Origin: an uncultured Oscillospiraceae bacterium
GTDB lineage: Bacteria > Bacillota > Clostridia > Oscillospirales > Oscillospiraceae
Length of the DNA stretch: 30,066 nucleotides
Direction: 5' to 3'
NCBI GenBank assembly: GCA_910589085.1
Contig: CAJUSG010000028.1
Span: 1 to 30,066, forward strand
The notes below the pieces were generated by a model. The model made no database searches. It was not told the origin of the DNA and saw only the letters and a list, made by a program, of their open reading frames with translations. Both the position numbers and the translations under genes were made by a program. Positions 6,964 through 15,283 of the stretch are shown one piece after another. Every line of letters begins with the position of its first letter. The first letter of the stretch is position 1.

Positions 6964-8949
6964 CTACTCCCCCTCCAGATACTGGTCGATGGCCCTTGCC
7001 AGCTCCTGGGCCACCTCGTCCACCGACTTGCCGGAGACCTGCCCGCCGGCGGCGGCGGCGTTGCCGCCCCCCCCCAGCTTCTCCAGGATAAGCTGGACGT
7101 TGGTGCTCCCCATGGACCGGCCCGAGATATTCACCCGCTCCCCGTCGGGGGAGATGACGAAGGAGGCGTCAATGCCGATGATATTGAGCAGCTCGTCGGC
7201 CGCCTGGGCGGCGGTGACCCGGCCCACCGGGCGGTCGGCCACGGCCACGGCGATGCCGTCCCGGTAGAGCTTGGCGTTCTGGATGATGGAGTACTTGGCG
7301 ATGGTGCCCGCCAGGTCGTTCTGGAAGAGCTTTTTCACCTCGGCGGTGTCGGCGCCGGAGCGGCGCAGGAAGGCGGCGGCCTCAAAGGTGCGGCCTCCGG
7401 TGCGCATGGTAAAGTTTTTGGTGTCCAGCACGATGCCGGCCAGCAGGGCCTCGGCCTCGGCCCGGAGGAGGTGAGCGGGCTCCATAATATACTGCAGCAG
7501 CTCGGTAACCAGCTCGGAGGCGGAGGAGGCGTAGGGCTCGTGGTAGTTCAGGGCGGCCCCCTCAATGTAGGTGGCGGCCCGCCGGTGGTGGTCGATGACC
7601 GCCACCCGGTTGCAGGACTGGAGCACCTCCAGGGCCTGGACCTGTTCAGGCCGGTTGGTGTCCACCACCACCACCAGGGACCGGCCGTCAGCGATAAGCA
7701 GGGCCTCCTGGGCGGAGAGGAAACAGTCGTGGTACTCGGGCAGCTGGGTCAGCCGGTCGATCAGCTCCTGGGCGGGGGGCGCGCCCGGCTCCCGGATAAT
7801 GTGGGCCGGAACGCCGTTCTTCCGGCACAGGGCGCACACCCCTGCGGCGGCCCCCACGGCGTCGTTGTCGGGCATCTTGTGGCCCATGATAAACACCTGG
7901 GAGGAGTCGGACACCAGGGAGGACAGGGCGTTGGCCATGACCCGGCTCTTCACCTTGGTGCGCTTCTCGGTCTCCTTGGACCGGCCTCCGTAGAACTCAA
8001 AGGTAAACTTGTTGCGGATCACCGCCTGATCTCCCCCCCGGGACAGGGCCATATCCACCGACAGGTTGGCGAAGTCCAGCAGCTCCTGGAAGCTGTCCCC
8101 GTCCAACCCCACCCCGATGGACAGGGAGGCGTTCATGCCGCTGGGGTTGACCACCTGGTGGATGGCGTCCAGGATATCAAATTTACTATCGATAAACCTG
8201 CCCAGGTGGCGCTGCTCAAAGATGAACAGATAGCGCTCCCGCTGGTAGCGGCGGAGGATACCCCCGGTGTCGGCCACCCAGCGCTCAATCCGGCTGTCAA
8301 TCTCGGCCATCATGTTGGACTTGTCGTTCTCCGAGAGATTTTTCAGCAGGTCCTCGTAGTTGTCCAGCAGCAGCACGGCCACCACCGGACGGCTGATCTG
8401 AAATCTGTCCCGGGTGAGGGCCAGCTCGGTCACATCCACCCAGTAGGTGGTGGCCAGAAAGCCGCCGCCCCGGCCGCCGGTGCGCACCAGGTGGCCGTAG
8501 ACCAGAAAGCGCCGGTCGGCGTAGGCCACCTCGTCGGGGCACTGGCTCTTGCCCTCCATAAGCCACCGGGTGTCAAAGCCGGGAATCAGAGCGGACAGCT
8601 TGGCGTCGTAGAGGTGCTCCCGCTGGCCGGTCAGGCGCAGGAAGCGGTCGTTTGTCCAGATAATGTCGTCGCTCTCCGGCCGGAACAGCACCATAGGCAG
8701 GGGCGAATTGACCATAGTGTCCTTGGTGGCCGTGTCCACGGTGCCGGTGTAGTTGTCCAGATATTTGTTAATCTCTCTGCGTCTCTGGCGGGCGCTCTCC
8801 CGGCTGTACAGCCCCAGGCAGAGCACCACGCCCAGCTCCACGCAGGCCAGCGGCCAGTAGAAGGCGGCCGACATCAGGGCAAACAGAACGAGACAGATAA
8901 AGTACAGGCGAAAGCTGGGCTGCAGCAGATTGTTCAGTTTCCGATTCAA
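6964..8949 (-). CDS. gdpP: Cyclic-di-AMP phosphodiesterase GdpP
   Basis: GdpP is the membrane-bound enzyme that hydrolyses c-di-AMP to pApA and so tunes turgor, potassium and cell-wall homeostasis. The product (661 residues from the TTG at 8949) has two membrane segments near 14-50, a PAS-like domain, a degenerate GGDEF domain and a DHH/DHHA1 domain. DHH motifs visible are GHKMPDNDAVGAA, VVVVDTNRP, VIDHHRR and GIVLDTKNF. In the DHHA1 glycine motif the usual histidine after GGGG is asparagine (residue 630, codon 7060-7062). The TTG at 8949 is favoured because GAGAGGGGG lies 8 nt upstream and the length then matches the Bacillus protein; a TTG at 8997 is the alternative. The gdpP-rplI-dnaB order is conserved in Bacillus. 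Confidence 0.93.
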   Translation of the reverse strand: MNRKLNNLLQPSFRLYFICLVLFALMSAAFYWPLACVELGVVLCLGLYSRESARQRRREINKYLDNYTGTVDTATKDTMVNSPLPMVLFRPESDDIIWTNDRFLRLTGQREHLYDAKLSALIPGFDTRWLMEGKSQCPDEVAYADRRFLVYGHLVRTGGRGGGFLATTYWVDVTELALTRDRFQISRPVVAVLLLDNYEDLLKNLSENDKSNMMAEIDSRIERWVADTGGILRRYQRERYLFIFEQRHLGRFIDSKFDILDAIHQVVNPSGMNASLSIGVGLDGDSFQELLDFANLSVDMALSRGGDQAVIRNKFTFEFYGGRSKETEKRTKVKSRVMANALSSLVSDSSQVFIMGHKMPDNDAVGAAAGVCALCRKNGVPAHIIREPGAPPAQELIDRLTQLPEYHDCFLSAQEALLIADGRSLVVVVDTNRPEQVQALEVLQSCNRVAVIDHHRRAATYIEGAALNYHEPYASSASELVTELLQYIMEPAHLLRAEAEALLAGIVLDTKNFTMRTGGRTFEAAAFLRRSGADTAEVKKLFQNDLAGTIAKYSIIQNAKLYRDGIAVAVADRPVGRVTAAQAADELLNIIGIDASFVISPDGERVNISGRSMGSTNVQLILEKLGGGGNAAAAGGQVSGKSVDEVAQELARAIDQYLEGE

Positions 8950-9006
8950 GAAAGCATCCCCCTCTCTCCCGTCCCTGCCGGACGGTTTCCAAAACAATGG
9001 TATTTT

Positions 9007-9035
9007 ATTATATCAGATAAGCGGGAGGAGCACAA
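9007..9035 (-). promoter_or_regulatory. Promoter of gdpP (and probably rplI-dnaB)
   Basis: On the minus strand, TTGTGC (9030-9035) and TATAAT (9007-9012) are separated by 17 nt. Transcription would start near 9000, giving a leader of about 50 nt before the TTG start of gdpP. It lies back-to-back with the ilvE promoter. Confidence 0.7.
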
Positions 9036-9060
9036 GCACAAAATCCGGGGGTTTTGCCTC

Positions 9061-9089
9061 TTGCGCGGGAGGAGAAACACTGCTATAAT
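9061..9089 (+). promoter_or_regulatory. Promoter of ilvE
   Basis: TTGCGC (9061-9066), 17-nt spacer, TATAAT (9084-9089). The leader of about 87 nt contains a small GTATCC/GGATAC stem (about 9108-9127) but no T-box consensus. The preceding CCTC and TTGCGC -35 also occur at the antisense-RNA promoter at 18395. Confidence 0.72.
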
Positions 9090-9182
9090 AGAGGGCACTT
9101 CAGGCCCTGTATCCACAGCCGCGGATACCCGTCCGCTGCTGTGAATGCAGGTTCGTGATCTGACAATCAGGAGGAATATACC

Positions 9183-10244
9183 ATGGAAATCAAAATTACC
9201 CGCGCAGCGACCCTGAAAGAGAAGCCCGACTCCTCCACGCTGGTGTTTGGCAAGGCCATGACCGACCACATGTTCATCGTGGATTACGACGAGGGTCAGG
9301 GCTGGCATGATGCCCGCATCATCCCTTACGGCCCTCTCCAGATCGACCCTGCGGCCAAGGTGCTCCACTACGGCGAGGAAATCTTTGAAGGGCTGAAGGC
9401 CTACCGCACCGCTGACGGCTCCATCCAGCTCTTCCGTCCCCGGGACAACATCGACCGGATGAACAAGTCCGCCCAGCGGCTGTGCCTGCCCCAGATTCCC
9501 GAGGACATCGCCCTGGCCGGCATCACCCGGCTGGTAGAGGTGGAGCAGGACTGGGTGCCCCATGAGAAGGACACCTCCCTGTACATCCGCCCCTTCATGA
9601 TCGGCCTGGACGCGGCTCTGGGGGTTCACTCCTCCAAACACGTGCAGTATATCGTGGTGGTCTGCCCTGTGGGCGCCTACTACCCCGAGGGCCTCAACCC
9701 CGTAAAAATCTACGTGGAGGAGCAGGACGTCCGCGCCGTCAAGGGGGGCATGGGCATGGCCAAGACCGGCGGCAACTACGCCGCCTCCCTCCGGGCCGGC
9801 GACCAGGCGGAGAAGGCGGGCTACAGCCAGGTACTGTGGCTGGATGGCGTCCACCGCAAGTATATTGAGGAGGTTGGCTCCATGAACGTGATGTTCAAGG
9901 TAGCCGGCAAGATCCTCACCCCCGACCTGAACGGCTCCGTGCTGGACGGCATCACCCGCCGCTCCTGTATCCAGCTGCTGAAGGACTGGGGCTACGAGGT
10001 GGAGGAGCGCCGCATCTCCGCCGGCGAGCTCTTCGAGGCCGCCGAGAACGGCACCCTGGAGGAGGCCTGGGGCACCGGCACCGCCGCCGTGGTCTCCCCC
10101 ATCGGCGAGCTGGCCATGGGTGACAAGAAGGTCACCGTCTCCGGCAATCAGATCGGCGCCATCACCCAGAAGCTCTACGACGAGCTCACCGGCATCCAGT
10201 GGGGCCGGGTGGCCGACCCCCACGGCTGGATCATGAAGCTCTGA
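9183..10244 (+). CDS. ilvE: Branched-chain amino acid aminotransferase
   Basis: PLP-dependent fold-type IV transaminase that makes or degrades leucine, isoleucine and valine by exchange with 2-oxoglutarate/glutamate. The 353-residue length and sequence fit the longer BCAT group related to eukaryotic enzymes. VLHYGEEIFEGLKAYR is at about 60-75 and YIRPFMIG at about 138-145. The PLP lysine is in AKTGGNYAAS (near residue 196), and EVGSMNVMF follows near 231. The ATG at 9183 follows AGGAGG by 8 nt. The gene is monocistronic, with its own promoter (9061-9089) and a strong terminator (10261-10290). No other ilv/leu gene is adjacent, so whether its role is synthesis or catabolism is not decided by context. 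Confidence 0.96.
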   Translation: MEIKITRAATLKEKPDSSTLVFGKAMTDHMFIVDYDEGQGWHDARIIPYGPLQIDPAAKVLHYGEEIFEGLKAYRTADGSIQLFRPRDNIDRMNKSAQRLCLPQIPEDIALAGITRLVEVEQDWVPHEKDTSLYIRPFMIGLDAALGVHSSKHVQYIVVVCPVGAYYPEGLNPVKIYVEEQDVRAVKGGMGMAKTGGNYAASLRAGDQAEKAGYSQVLWLDGVHRKYIEEVGSMNVMFKVAGKILTPDLNGSVLDGITRRSCIQLLKDWGYEVEERRISAGELFEAAENGTLEEAWGTGTAAVVSPIGELAMGDKKVTVSGNQIGAITQKLYDELTGIQWGRVADPHGWIMKL

Positions 10245-10260
10245 TCTCCAAGCTGTCCAG

Positions 10261-10290
10261 GGCCCGGAAGCGAGCGCTTCCGGGCCTTTC
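10261..10290 (+). terminator. Rho-independent terminator of ilvE
   Basis: An 11-bp GC-rich stem GGCCCGGAAGC/GCTTCCGGGCC with loop GAGC is followed by TTTCCTGT. The T-tract is short but the position directly after ilvE fits. Confidence 0.8.
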
Positions 10291-10343
10291 CTGTCCCTCC
10301 GGCGGATTTTCCCCTTAAAAATGTAAATAAATTATGAACCCTC

Positions 10344-10372
10344 TTGCATTTTTCAGGGAGGTGCGCTATCAT
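10344..10372 (+). promoter_or_regulatory. Promoter of htpG
   Basis: TTGCAT (10344-10349), 17-nt spacer, TATCAT (10367-10372). The predicted transcription start near 10379 falls inside the CIRCE element, the usual arrangement for HrcA repression. Confidence 0.75.
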
Positions 10373-10376
10373 AGGT

Positions 10377-10403
10377 TTAGCACTCGATCAACAGGAGTGC
10401 TAA
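10377..10403 (+). promoter_or_regulatory. CIRCE operator (HrcA binding site)
   Basis: A perfect inverted repeat TTAGCACTC-N9-GAGTGCTAA, identical to the CIRCE consensus, overlaps the predicted start site of htpG. It predicts HrcA repression relieved by heat shock. hrcA itself is not in the window. Confidence 0.97.
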
Positions 10404-10453
10404 ACCAGTTTTATTTAAAGTAAAATGAATATACAGACGGAGGAATCACGAGT

Positions 10454-12370
10454 ATGGCAAAGAAGCAATTCAAGGCGGAGTCCAAACGGCTGCTGGACTT
10501 AATGGTAAATTCAATTTACACACACAAGGAGATCTTCCTGCGGGAGCTGATCTCCAACGCCAGCGACGCGGAGGACAAGCTGGCCTACAAGTCCCTCACC
10601 GACGACAGCGTGACGGTAAAGCGGAAGGACCTGAAGATCACCATTGTGCCCGACAAGGAGGGGCGGCTGCTCACCGTGTCGGACAACGGGGTAGGCATGA
10701 GCAAGGAGGACCTGGAGTCCAACCTGGGCACCATCGCCCGGAGCGGCTCGGGCCAGTTCAAGGCCGGCCTGGCGGAGGACGACAAGGCGGCGGACAAGAT
10801 CGACGTCATCGGCCAGTTTGGCGTAGGCTTCTACTCCGCCTTCATGGTGGCCGACCACGTGACGGTCATCTCCCGGGCCTGGGGCAGCGAGGAGGCCTGG
10901 ATGTGGCAGTCCGACGGGGCGGACGGCTACACCGTCACCCCCTGCGAGAAGGAGGCCCCCGGCACTGATGTCATCATGCACATCAAGGCCAACGCCGAGG
11001 GCGAGGATTACGACCAGTATCTTGACACCCAAAAATTACAGGACCTCATCAAAAAGTACTCCGATTATATCCGCTACCCCATCACCATGGAGGTGGAGGA
11101 CTACCGGATGAAGGACAAGCCGGAGGACGCCCCCGAGGACTACAAGCCCGAGTGGGAGACCGTCAAGGAGTGGAAGACCCTCAACTCCATGGTCCCTCTG
11201 TGGCAGCGGCAGAAGTCCAAGGTAAAGCCCGAGGAGTACAACGCCTTCTATAAGGAGAAGTTCAGCGACTGGCAGGACCCGCTGGCCGTCATCCACACCA
11301 GCGCCGAGGGGACGGTCACCTACAAGGCCATGCTCTACATTCCCGAAAAAACCCCCTACGACTTCTACACCCGGGAGTACCAGAAGGGGCTTCAGCTCTA
11401 CTCCTCCGGGGTGCTCATCATGGACAAGTGCGCCGACCTGCTCCCCGACCACTTCCGCTTTGTGAAGGGCGTGGTGGACTCCGCCGACTTCTCCCTGAAC
11501 ATCAGCCGTGAGGTCCTCCAGCACACCCGGCAGCTGAAGGTGATCGCCTCCGCCCTGGAGAAGAAGATCAAGAACGAGCTGCTCAAGCTGCAAAAGGAGG
11601 ACCGGGAGAAATACGAAAAATTCTGGACGGCCTTCGGCACCCAGCTGAAATACGGGGTTGTGTCTGACTACGGCCAGCACAAGGAGATACTCCAGGACCT
11701 GCTGCTCTTCTGGTCCTCCAAGGAGGGGGCCAACACCACTCTGGCCGCCTACAAGGACCGGATGCCCGAGGACCAGCCCTTCTGCTACTACGCCTGCGGC
11801 GAGAGCGTGGAAAAGATCGCCCGGCTGCCCCAGGTGGAGCGCATTCTGGACAGGGGCTATGAGATTCTCTACTGCACCGAGGACGTGGACGACTTTGTGA
11901 TGAAGGGTTTGGGTGAGATAGACGGCAAGCAGTTCAAGTCAGTGACCGAGGAGGACGCCCTGCCCCAGACCGAGGAGGAGAAGAAGGCCGCCGAAGAGAA
12001 GGCCGAGGCCGGCAAGCCGGTGCTGGAGGCCGTGAAGGAGGCCCTGGGGGACCAGGTGAAGGAGGTGCGGGTGTCCGCCATTCTGAAATCCGGGGCCTGC
12101 TGTCTGTCCGCCGACGGCCCCATCTCCATCGAGATGGAGAAGTATATGAGCAAGGTAGAGGGCGGCCAGCCCATGAAGGCCGACCGGGTGCTGGAGCTCA
12201 ATGCCGACTCCGCCCCCTTCGCCGCGCTGAAGCGGGCGGTGGACGCCGGAGACAAGGAACTTATCGCCAAATACGCCAAACTCCTCTACGCCCAGGCCCT
12301 GCTCCTGGCCGGCCTGCCCCTGGAGGACCCGGCGGAGTATACCGGGCTTGTCTGCTCCCTGATGATCTAA
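10454..12370 (+). CDS. htpG: Molecular chaperone HtpG (Hsp90)
   Basis: Cytosolic ATP-dependent dimeric chaperone. The 638-residue product begins with the Bergerat ATP-binding domain: ELISNASDAEDK (about 30-41), DNGVGM (about 77-82), GTIARSGSGQF (about 95-105) and GQFGVGFYSAFMVAD (about 119-133). A middle domain includes DFSLNISREVLQ near 345-356, and a C-terminal dimerisation domain ends in an ordinary hydrophobic tail. An acidic EEEKKAAEEKAEAG linker lies around residues 512-525. Length is normal. The ATG at 10454 follows GGAGGA by about 9 nt. A CIRCE element at the promoter puts it under HrcA, whereas Bacillus subtilis htpG is known to be HrcA-independent. Confidence 0.98.
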   Translation: MAKKQFKAESKRLLDLMVNSIYTHKEIFLRELISNASDAEDKLAYKSLTDDSVTVKRKDLKITIVPDKEGRLLTVSDNGVGMSKEDLESNLGTIARSGSGQFKAGLAEDDKAADKIDVIGQFGVGFYSAFMVADHVTVISRAWGSEEAWMWQSDGADGYTVTPCEKEAPGTDVIMHIKANAEGEDYDQYLDTQKLQDLIKKYSDYIRYPITMEVEDYRMKDKPEDAPEDYKPEWETVKEWKTLNSMVPLWQRQKSKVKPEEYNAFYKEKFSDWQDPLAVIHTSAEGTVTYKAMLYIPEKTPYDFYTREYQKGLQLYSSGVLIMDKCADLLPDHFRFVKGVVDSADFSLNISREVLQHTRQLKVIASALEKKIKNELLKLQKEDREKYEKFWTAFGTQLKYGVVSDYGQHKEILQDLLLFWSSKEGANTTLAAYKDRMPEDQPFCYYACGESVEKIARLPQVERILDRGYEILYCTEDVDDFVMKGLGEIDGKQFKSVTEEDALPQTEEEKKAAEEKAEAGKPVLEAVKEALGDQVKEVRVSAILKSGACCLSADGPISIEMEKYMSKVEGGQPMKADRVLELNADSAPFAALKRAVDAGDKELIAKYAKLLYAQALLLAGLPLEDPAEYTGLVCSLMI

Positions 12371-12380
12371 AAATACGCCC

Positions 12381-12415
12381 AGCCCGCCGGGATATTGTCC
12401 CGGCGGGCTGTTGTT
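12381..12415 (+). terminator. Terminator of htpG
   Basis: A 12-bp stem AGCCCGCCGGGA/TCCCGGCGGGCT (12381-12392 and 12398-12409), loop TATTG, is followed by GTTGTT, a weak T-tract. Up to 12496 I see nothing else. Confidence 0.75.
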
Positions 12416-12496
12416 ATGCCTCATCCCGTCTGAGCGCGGCCATAAACGCCCGCCGCCCCTTGGTAAATAAAGTGGGGATACTATGCAGCCGGCATA

Positions 12497-12525
12497 TTGT
12501 ATTTGCCGCCGCTGTTTGCTATGAT
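12497..12525 (+). promoter_or_regulatory. Promoter of the membrane-protein gene at 12589
   Basis: TTGTAT (12497-12502), 17-nt spacer, TATGAT (12520-12525), followed by a leader of about 55 nt. Confidence 0.65.
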
Positions 12526-12588
12526 ATTGCCAGTACTCCGCTGTGGGAGAGCCGGCCTCTCAAGCGAAATTAGAAAGGTGTGTTGTTT

Positions 12589-13353
12589 ATGGCGCTATGG
12601 ATTATTGCAATTGTTCTTGTTGTCGTGTTTTTCCCGATTCTGTTCGGTGTCGCCGCCACGGCGGCGATAATCATTATCCCTATAGGCATGTTTCTCTTCG
12701 GCATCGGAACGATTATCTATTTTGCCTCAGCTGCTGTCGCAAATCCCAAATTAGGCCAGCGCGTCGCTCTTGGTATCATGGTATTCTACATTTTCCATCA
12801 GCTTCCCCCAGTCACCCGTTGGATGTATGACCATGGTAATGGGTTCGTCTACTCTGTGATGCCACTTATCGGCGCATATACCTTTCTCCTGTTTATGCTG
12901 TCGAAAAACCGGGGTGTGGGAGGAAAAAACGGCGTTACTGGTATAATCCTTCTGCTGCTGGGATTGGTGCCTCTAACCTTTGGCGAACTGTATACGGGTA
13001 GCATAGGTGGATGGTATGCTTCTTTACCGCTAACAATCATACTTTTCTTTTTAAGCATCTTAATATTCCTTGGATACATACTGCTGCTGAAGGTCCCCGC
13101 CCACAGCGATACCTCGGCGGAGGAAAAAAATGCGGTTTTGTTGATTGTTGGGGGATTTTTGGTAGAACAAGCTCACCAAATACTTTTGATTTCTCTTCGT
13201 CTGCTTTATCAAGCAACAGGAGTGGTCATTCCCGGCTTTTTAAATATAACGATAAAATACGGCTCGCTTTTGCTGCTAATCGCAGGCACAGTCCTGTACG
13301 CCAAATTCATGCTGGACCGCGCGCTGGACCGCGCGAAGAGCAAGAAATCATGA
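12589..13353 (+). CDS. Polytopic membrane protein of unknown function
   Basis: I do not recognise a family. The 254-residue product is very hydrophobic, with about seven predicted membrane helices. Two are near the N-terminus (about 2-47), with others near 60, 85, 110, 145, 185-205 and 220-240. It ends in a positively charged tail (DRALDRAKSKKS) that should face the cytoplasm. No catalytic motif is visible. The ATG at 12589 is preferred because AAAGGTG lies 8 nt upstream; the in-frame GTG at 12580 is part of that ribosome binding site. It is monocistronic with its own promoter and a shared terminator, facing lepA. Codon choice is clearly more AT-rich than in neighbouring genes, so recent acquisition is possible. 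Confidence 0.85.
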   Translation: MALWIIAIVLVVVFFPILFGVAATAAIIIIPIGMFLFGIGTIIYFASAAVANPKLGQRVALGIMVFYIFHQLPPVTRWMYDHGNGFVYSVMPLIGAYTFLLFMLSKNRGVGGKNGVTGIILLLLGLVPLTFGELYTGSIGGWYASLPLTIILFFLSILIFLGYILLLKVPAHSDTSAEEKNAVLLIVGGFLVEQAHQILLISLRLLYQATGVVIPGFLNITIKYGSLLLLIAGTVLYAKFMLDRALDRAKSKKS

Positions 13354-13365
13354 CAAATCAAAGAC

Positions 13366-13401
13366 AGGCCGCCTTACCCGCAGGGGTAAGGCGGCCTTTT
13401 C
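13366..13401. terminator. Bidirectional terminator between the membrane protein and lepA
   Basis: A 14-bp perfect stem AGGCCGCCTTACCC/GGGTAAGGCGGCCT (13366-13379 and 13384-13397) has a 4-nt loop. TTTTC follows on the plus strand and GTCTTTG on the minus strand. It lies between convergent genes. Confidence 0.88.
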
Positions 13402-15210
13402 TTATTCCTCATCCAGCTTGAGCACCGCCATAAAGGCCTCGGTGGGCAGCTGCACCGTGCCCAGGGTGCGCATCTTCTTTTTGCCCTCCTTCTGCTTCTC
13501 CAGGAGCTTCTTCTTCCGGGTGATGTCGCCGCCGTAGCACTTGGCCAGCACGTCCTTGCGCATGGCTTTGACGGTCTCCCGGGCGATGATCTTGCCCCCG
13601 ATAGCCGCCTGAACGGGCACCTCGAAGAGCTGGCGGGGGATGTTCTCCTTCAGCTTTTCGCAGATGCGCCTGGCCCGGCCGTAGGCCTTCTCCCGGTGGA
13701 CGATGAAGCTCAGCGCGTCCACCTGGTCGCCGTTGAGCAGCAGGTCCACCTTCACCAGGTCGCTGGGCTCATAGCCCTCCAGCTCGTAGTCCAGGCTGGC
13801 GTACCCCTTGGTGCGGGCCTTCAGGGCGTCGAAAAAGTCGTAGATGATCTCCCCGATGGGCATGGAGTAGTGCAGCTCCACCAGGTTGGTGTCCAGATAC
13901 TGCATATCTTTGAAAATCCCCCGCCGCTCCTGACACATGGGCATGATGTTGCCCACGTAGTCGGGGGGCGAGATGATGGACACCTTGGCGTAGGGCTCCC
14001 GGGCCTGGGAGATGGCCCCGGGGTCGGGGTAATTGTGGGGGTTATCCACCCGCACCACACTACCATCTGTTTTCGTTACCTCGTATATAACAGATGGTAA
14101 TGTAGTCACCAGGTCCAGGTCGAACTCCCGCTCCAGCCGCTCCTGGATGATCTCCATGTGGAGCATCCCCAAAAATCCGCACCGGAAGCCGAAGCCCAGA
14201 GCCACCGAGGACTCAGGCTCGAAGGACAGGGAGGCGTCGTTGAGCTGGAGCTTCTCCAACGCGTCCCGCAGGTCGGGGTACTTGGACCCGTCCTCGGTGT
14301 AGATGCCGCAGTAGACCATGGCCTGAGCGGGGCGGTAGCCTGGGAGCGGCTCGCCGGCGGGGTGCTCCGCGCCGGTGATGGTGTCCCCCACGCTGGTGTC
14401 CTTCACGTTCTTGATGGAGGCGGTGAACCAGCCCACCTCCCCGGCGGACAGCTCCGGAGCGGACTCCATGCCCAGGGGCTTCAAATAGCCGCAGTCCAGC
14501 ACCTGATATCCGGCCCCGGAGGCCATCATCTTCACGTTCATCCCCTTCCTGAGGGTGCCCTCCACAATGCGGAAGTAGACGATCACCCCCACATAGGGGT
14601 CATACTGGCTATCGAAGATCAGGGCCTTCAGGGGGGCGGCGGGGTCCCCCTCGGGGGCGGGTATGTTGCGCACAATGTCCTCCAGCACGGCGGGGATGTT
14701 GACCCCCTGCTTGGCGGAAATCTCCGGTGCGTCCAGGGCGGGGAGGGCCAGAATGTTCTCGATCTCCTCCTTCACACGCTGCGGGTCGGCGGCGGGCAGG
14801 TCGATCTTGTTCACCACCGGGAGGATCTCCAGGTCGTGCTCCATAGCCAGGTAGGTGTTGGCCAGGGTCTGGGCCTCGATGCCCTGGGAGGCGTCCACAA
14901 TAAGCACTGCCCCCTCGCAGGCGGCCAGGGACCGGCTGACCTCATAGTTGAAGTCCACGTGCCCCGGGGTGTCGATGAGGTTCAGGTGGTAGACCTCCCC
15001 GTCCTCCGCCTTGTAGTCCAGCCGGACGGCCCGGGCCTTGATGGTGATGCCCCGCTCTTTCTCCAGGTCCATGTTGTCCAGCAGCTGGCTCTCCATCTGC
15101 CGCTGCTCCACCGCCCCGCAGATTTCAATCAGCCGGTCGGACAGGGTGGACTTGCCGTGGTCGATGTGTGCGATGATGGAAAAATTACGAATTTTACTCT
15201 GGTCGGTCAT
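13402..15210 (-). CDS. lepA: Elongation factor 4 (LepA)
   Basis: Ribosome-associated translational GTPase implicated in back-translocation and initiation or ribosome assembly. The 602-residue length is typical. The G-domain shows G1 AHIDHGKST (14-22), the RGITIKA switch I region, DTPGH and NKIDLP. It is followed by EF-Tu-like domain 2, the EF-G-like domains III and V, and the LepA-specific C-terminal domain with GKIIARETVKAMRKDV and CYGGDITRKKKLLEKQK. The ATG at 15210 follows AAGGAGGC by about 7 nt. Around 14061-14099 the coding sequence is unusually AT-rich and carries a perfect 11-bp inverted repeat. An XRE regulator gene lies 73 nt upstream on the same strand, with no terminator between them. 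Confidence 0.98.
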   Translation of the reverse strand: MTDQSKIRNFSIIAHIDHGKSTLSDRLIEICGAVEQRQMESQLLDNMDLEKERGITIKARAVRLDYKAEDGEVYHLNLIDTPGHVDFNYEVSRSLAACEGAVLIVDASQGIEAQTLANTYLAMEHDLEILPVVNKIDLPAADPQRVKEEIENILALPALDAPEISAKQGVNIPAVLEDIVRNIPAPEGDPAAPLKALIFDSQYDPYVGVIVYFRIVEGTLRKGMNVKMMASGAGYQVLDCGYLKPLGMESAPELSAGEVGWFTASIKNVKDTSVGDTITGAEHPAGEPLPGYRPAQAMVYCGIYTEDGSKYPDLRDALEKLQLNDASLSFEPESSVALGFGFRCGFLGMLHMEIIQERLEREFDLDLVTTLPSVIYEVTKTDGSVVRVDNPHNYPDPGAISQAREPYAKVSIISPPDYVGNIMPMCQERRGIFKDMQYLDTNLVELHYSMPIGEIIYDFFDALKARTKGYASLDYELEGYEPSDLVKVDLLLNGDQVDALSFIVHREKAYGRARRICEKLKENIPRQLFEVPVQAAIGGKIIARETVKAMRKDVLAKCYGGDITRKKKLLEKQKEGKKKMRTLGTVQLPTEAFMAVLKLDEE

Positions 15211-15283
15211 AGATATGCCTCCTTGAGGTATGTGAAAATCTATCGTCCCCCGCAGGGCAAGGCTCCTTTTGCGCTCCCGGACG

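Noticed and set aside
7060..7080. Frameshift in the G-run of gdpP
   Set aside because: The frame continues with expected DHHA1 sequence on both sides, so the length of the run looks right.
8950..8997. TTG at 8997 as the gdpP start
   Set aside because: No ribosome binding site; the predicted transcript starts near 9000, while the TTG at 8949 has GAGAGGGGG at 8 nt.
6826..9144. Long open frame on the plus strand opposite gdpP/rplI (772 codons)
   Set aside because: Shadow frame caused by high GC at third positions; composition rich in G, H, Q and V, no ribosome binding site, and gdpP on the other strand is unmistakable.
9090..9182. T-box or amino-acid riboswitch upstream of ilvE
   Set aside because: No T-box sequence or specifier-like fold, and no terminator/antiterminator in the short leader.
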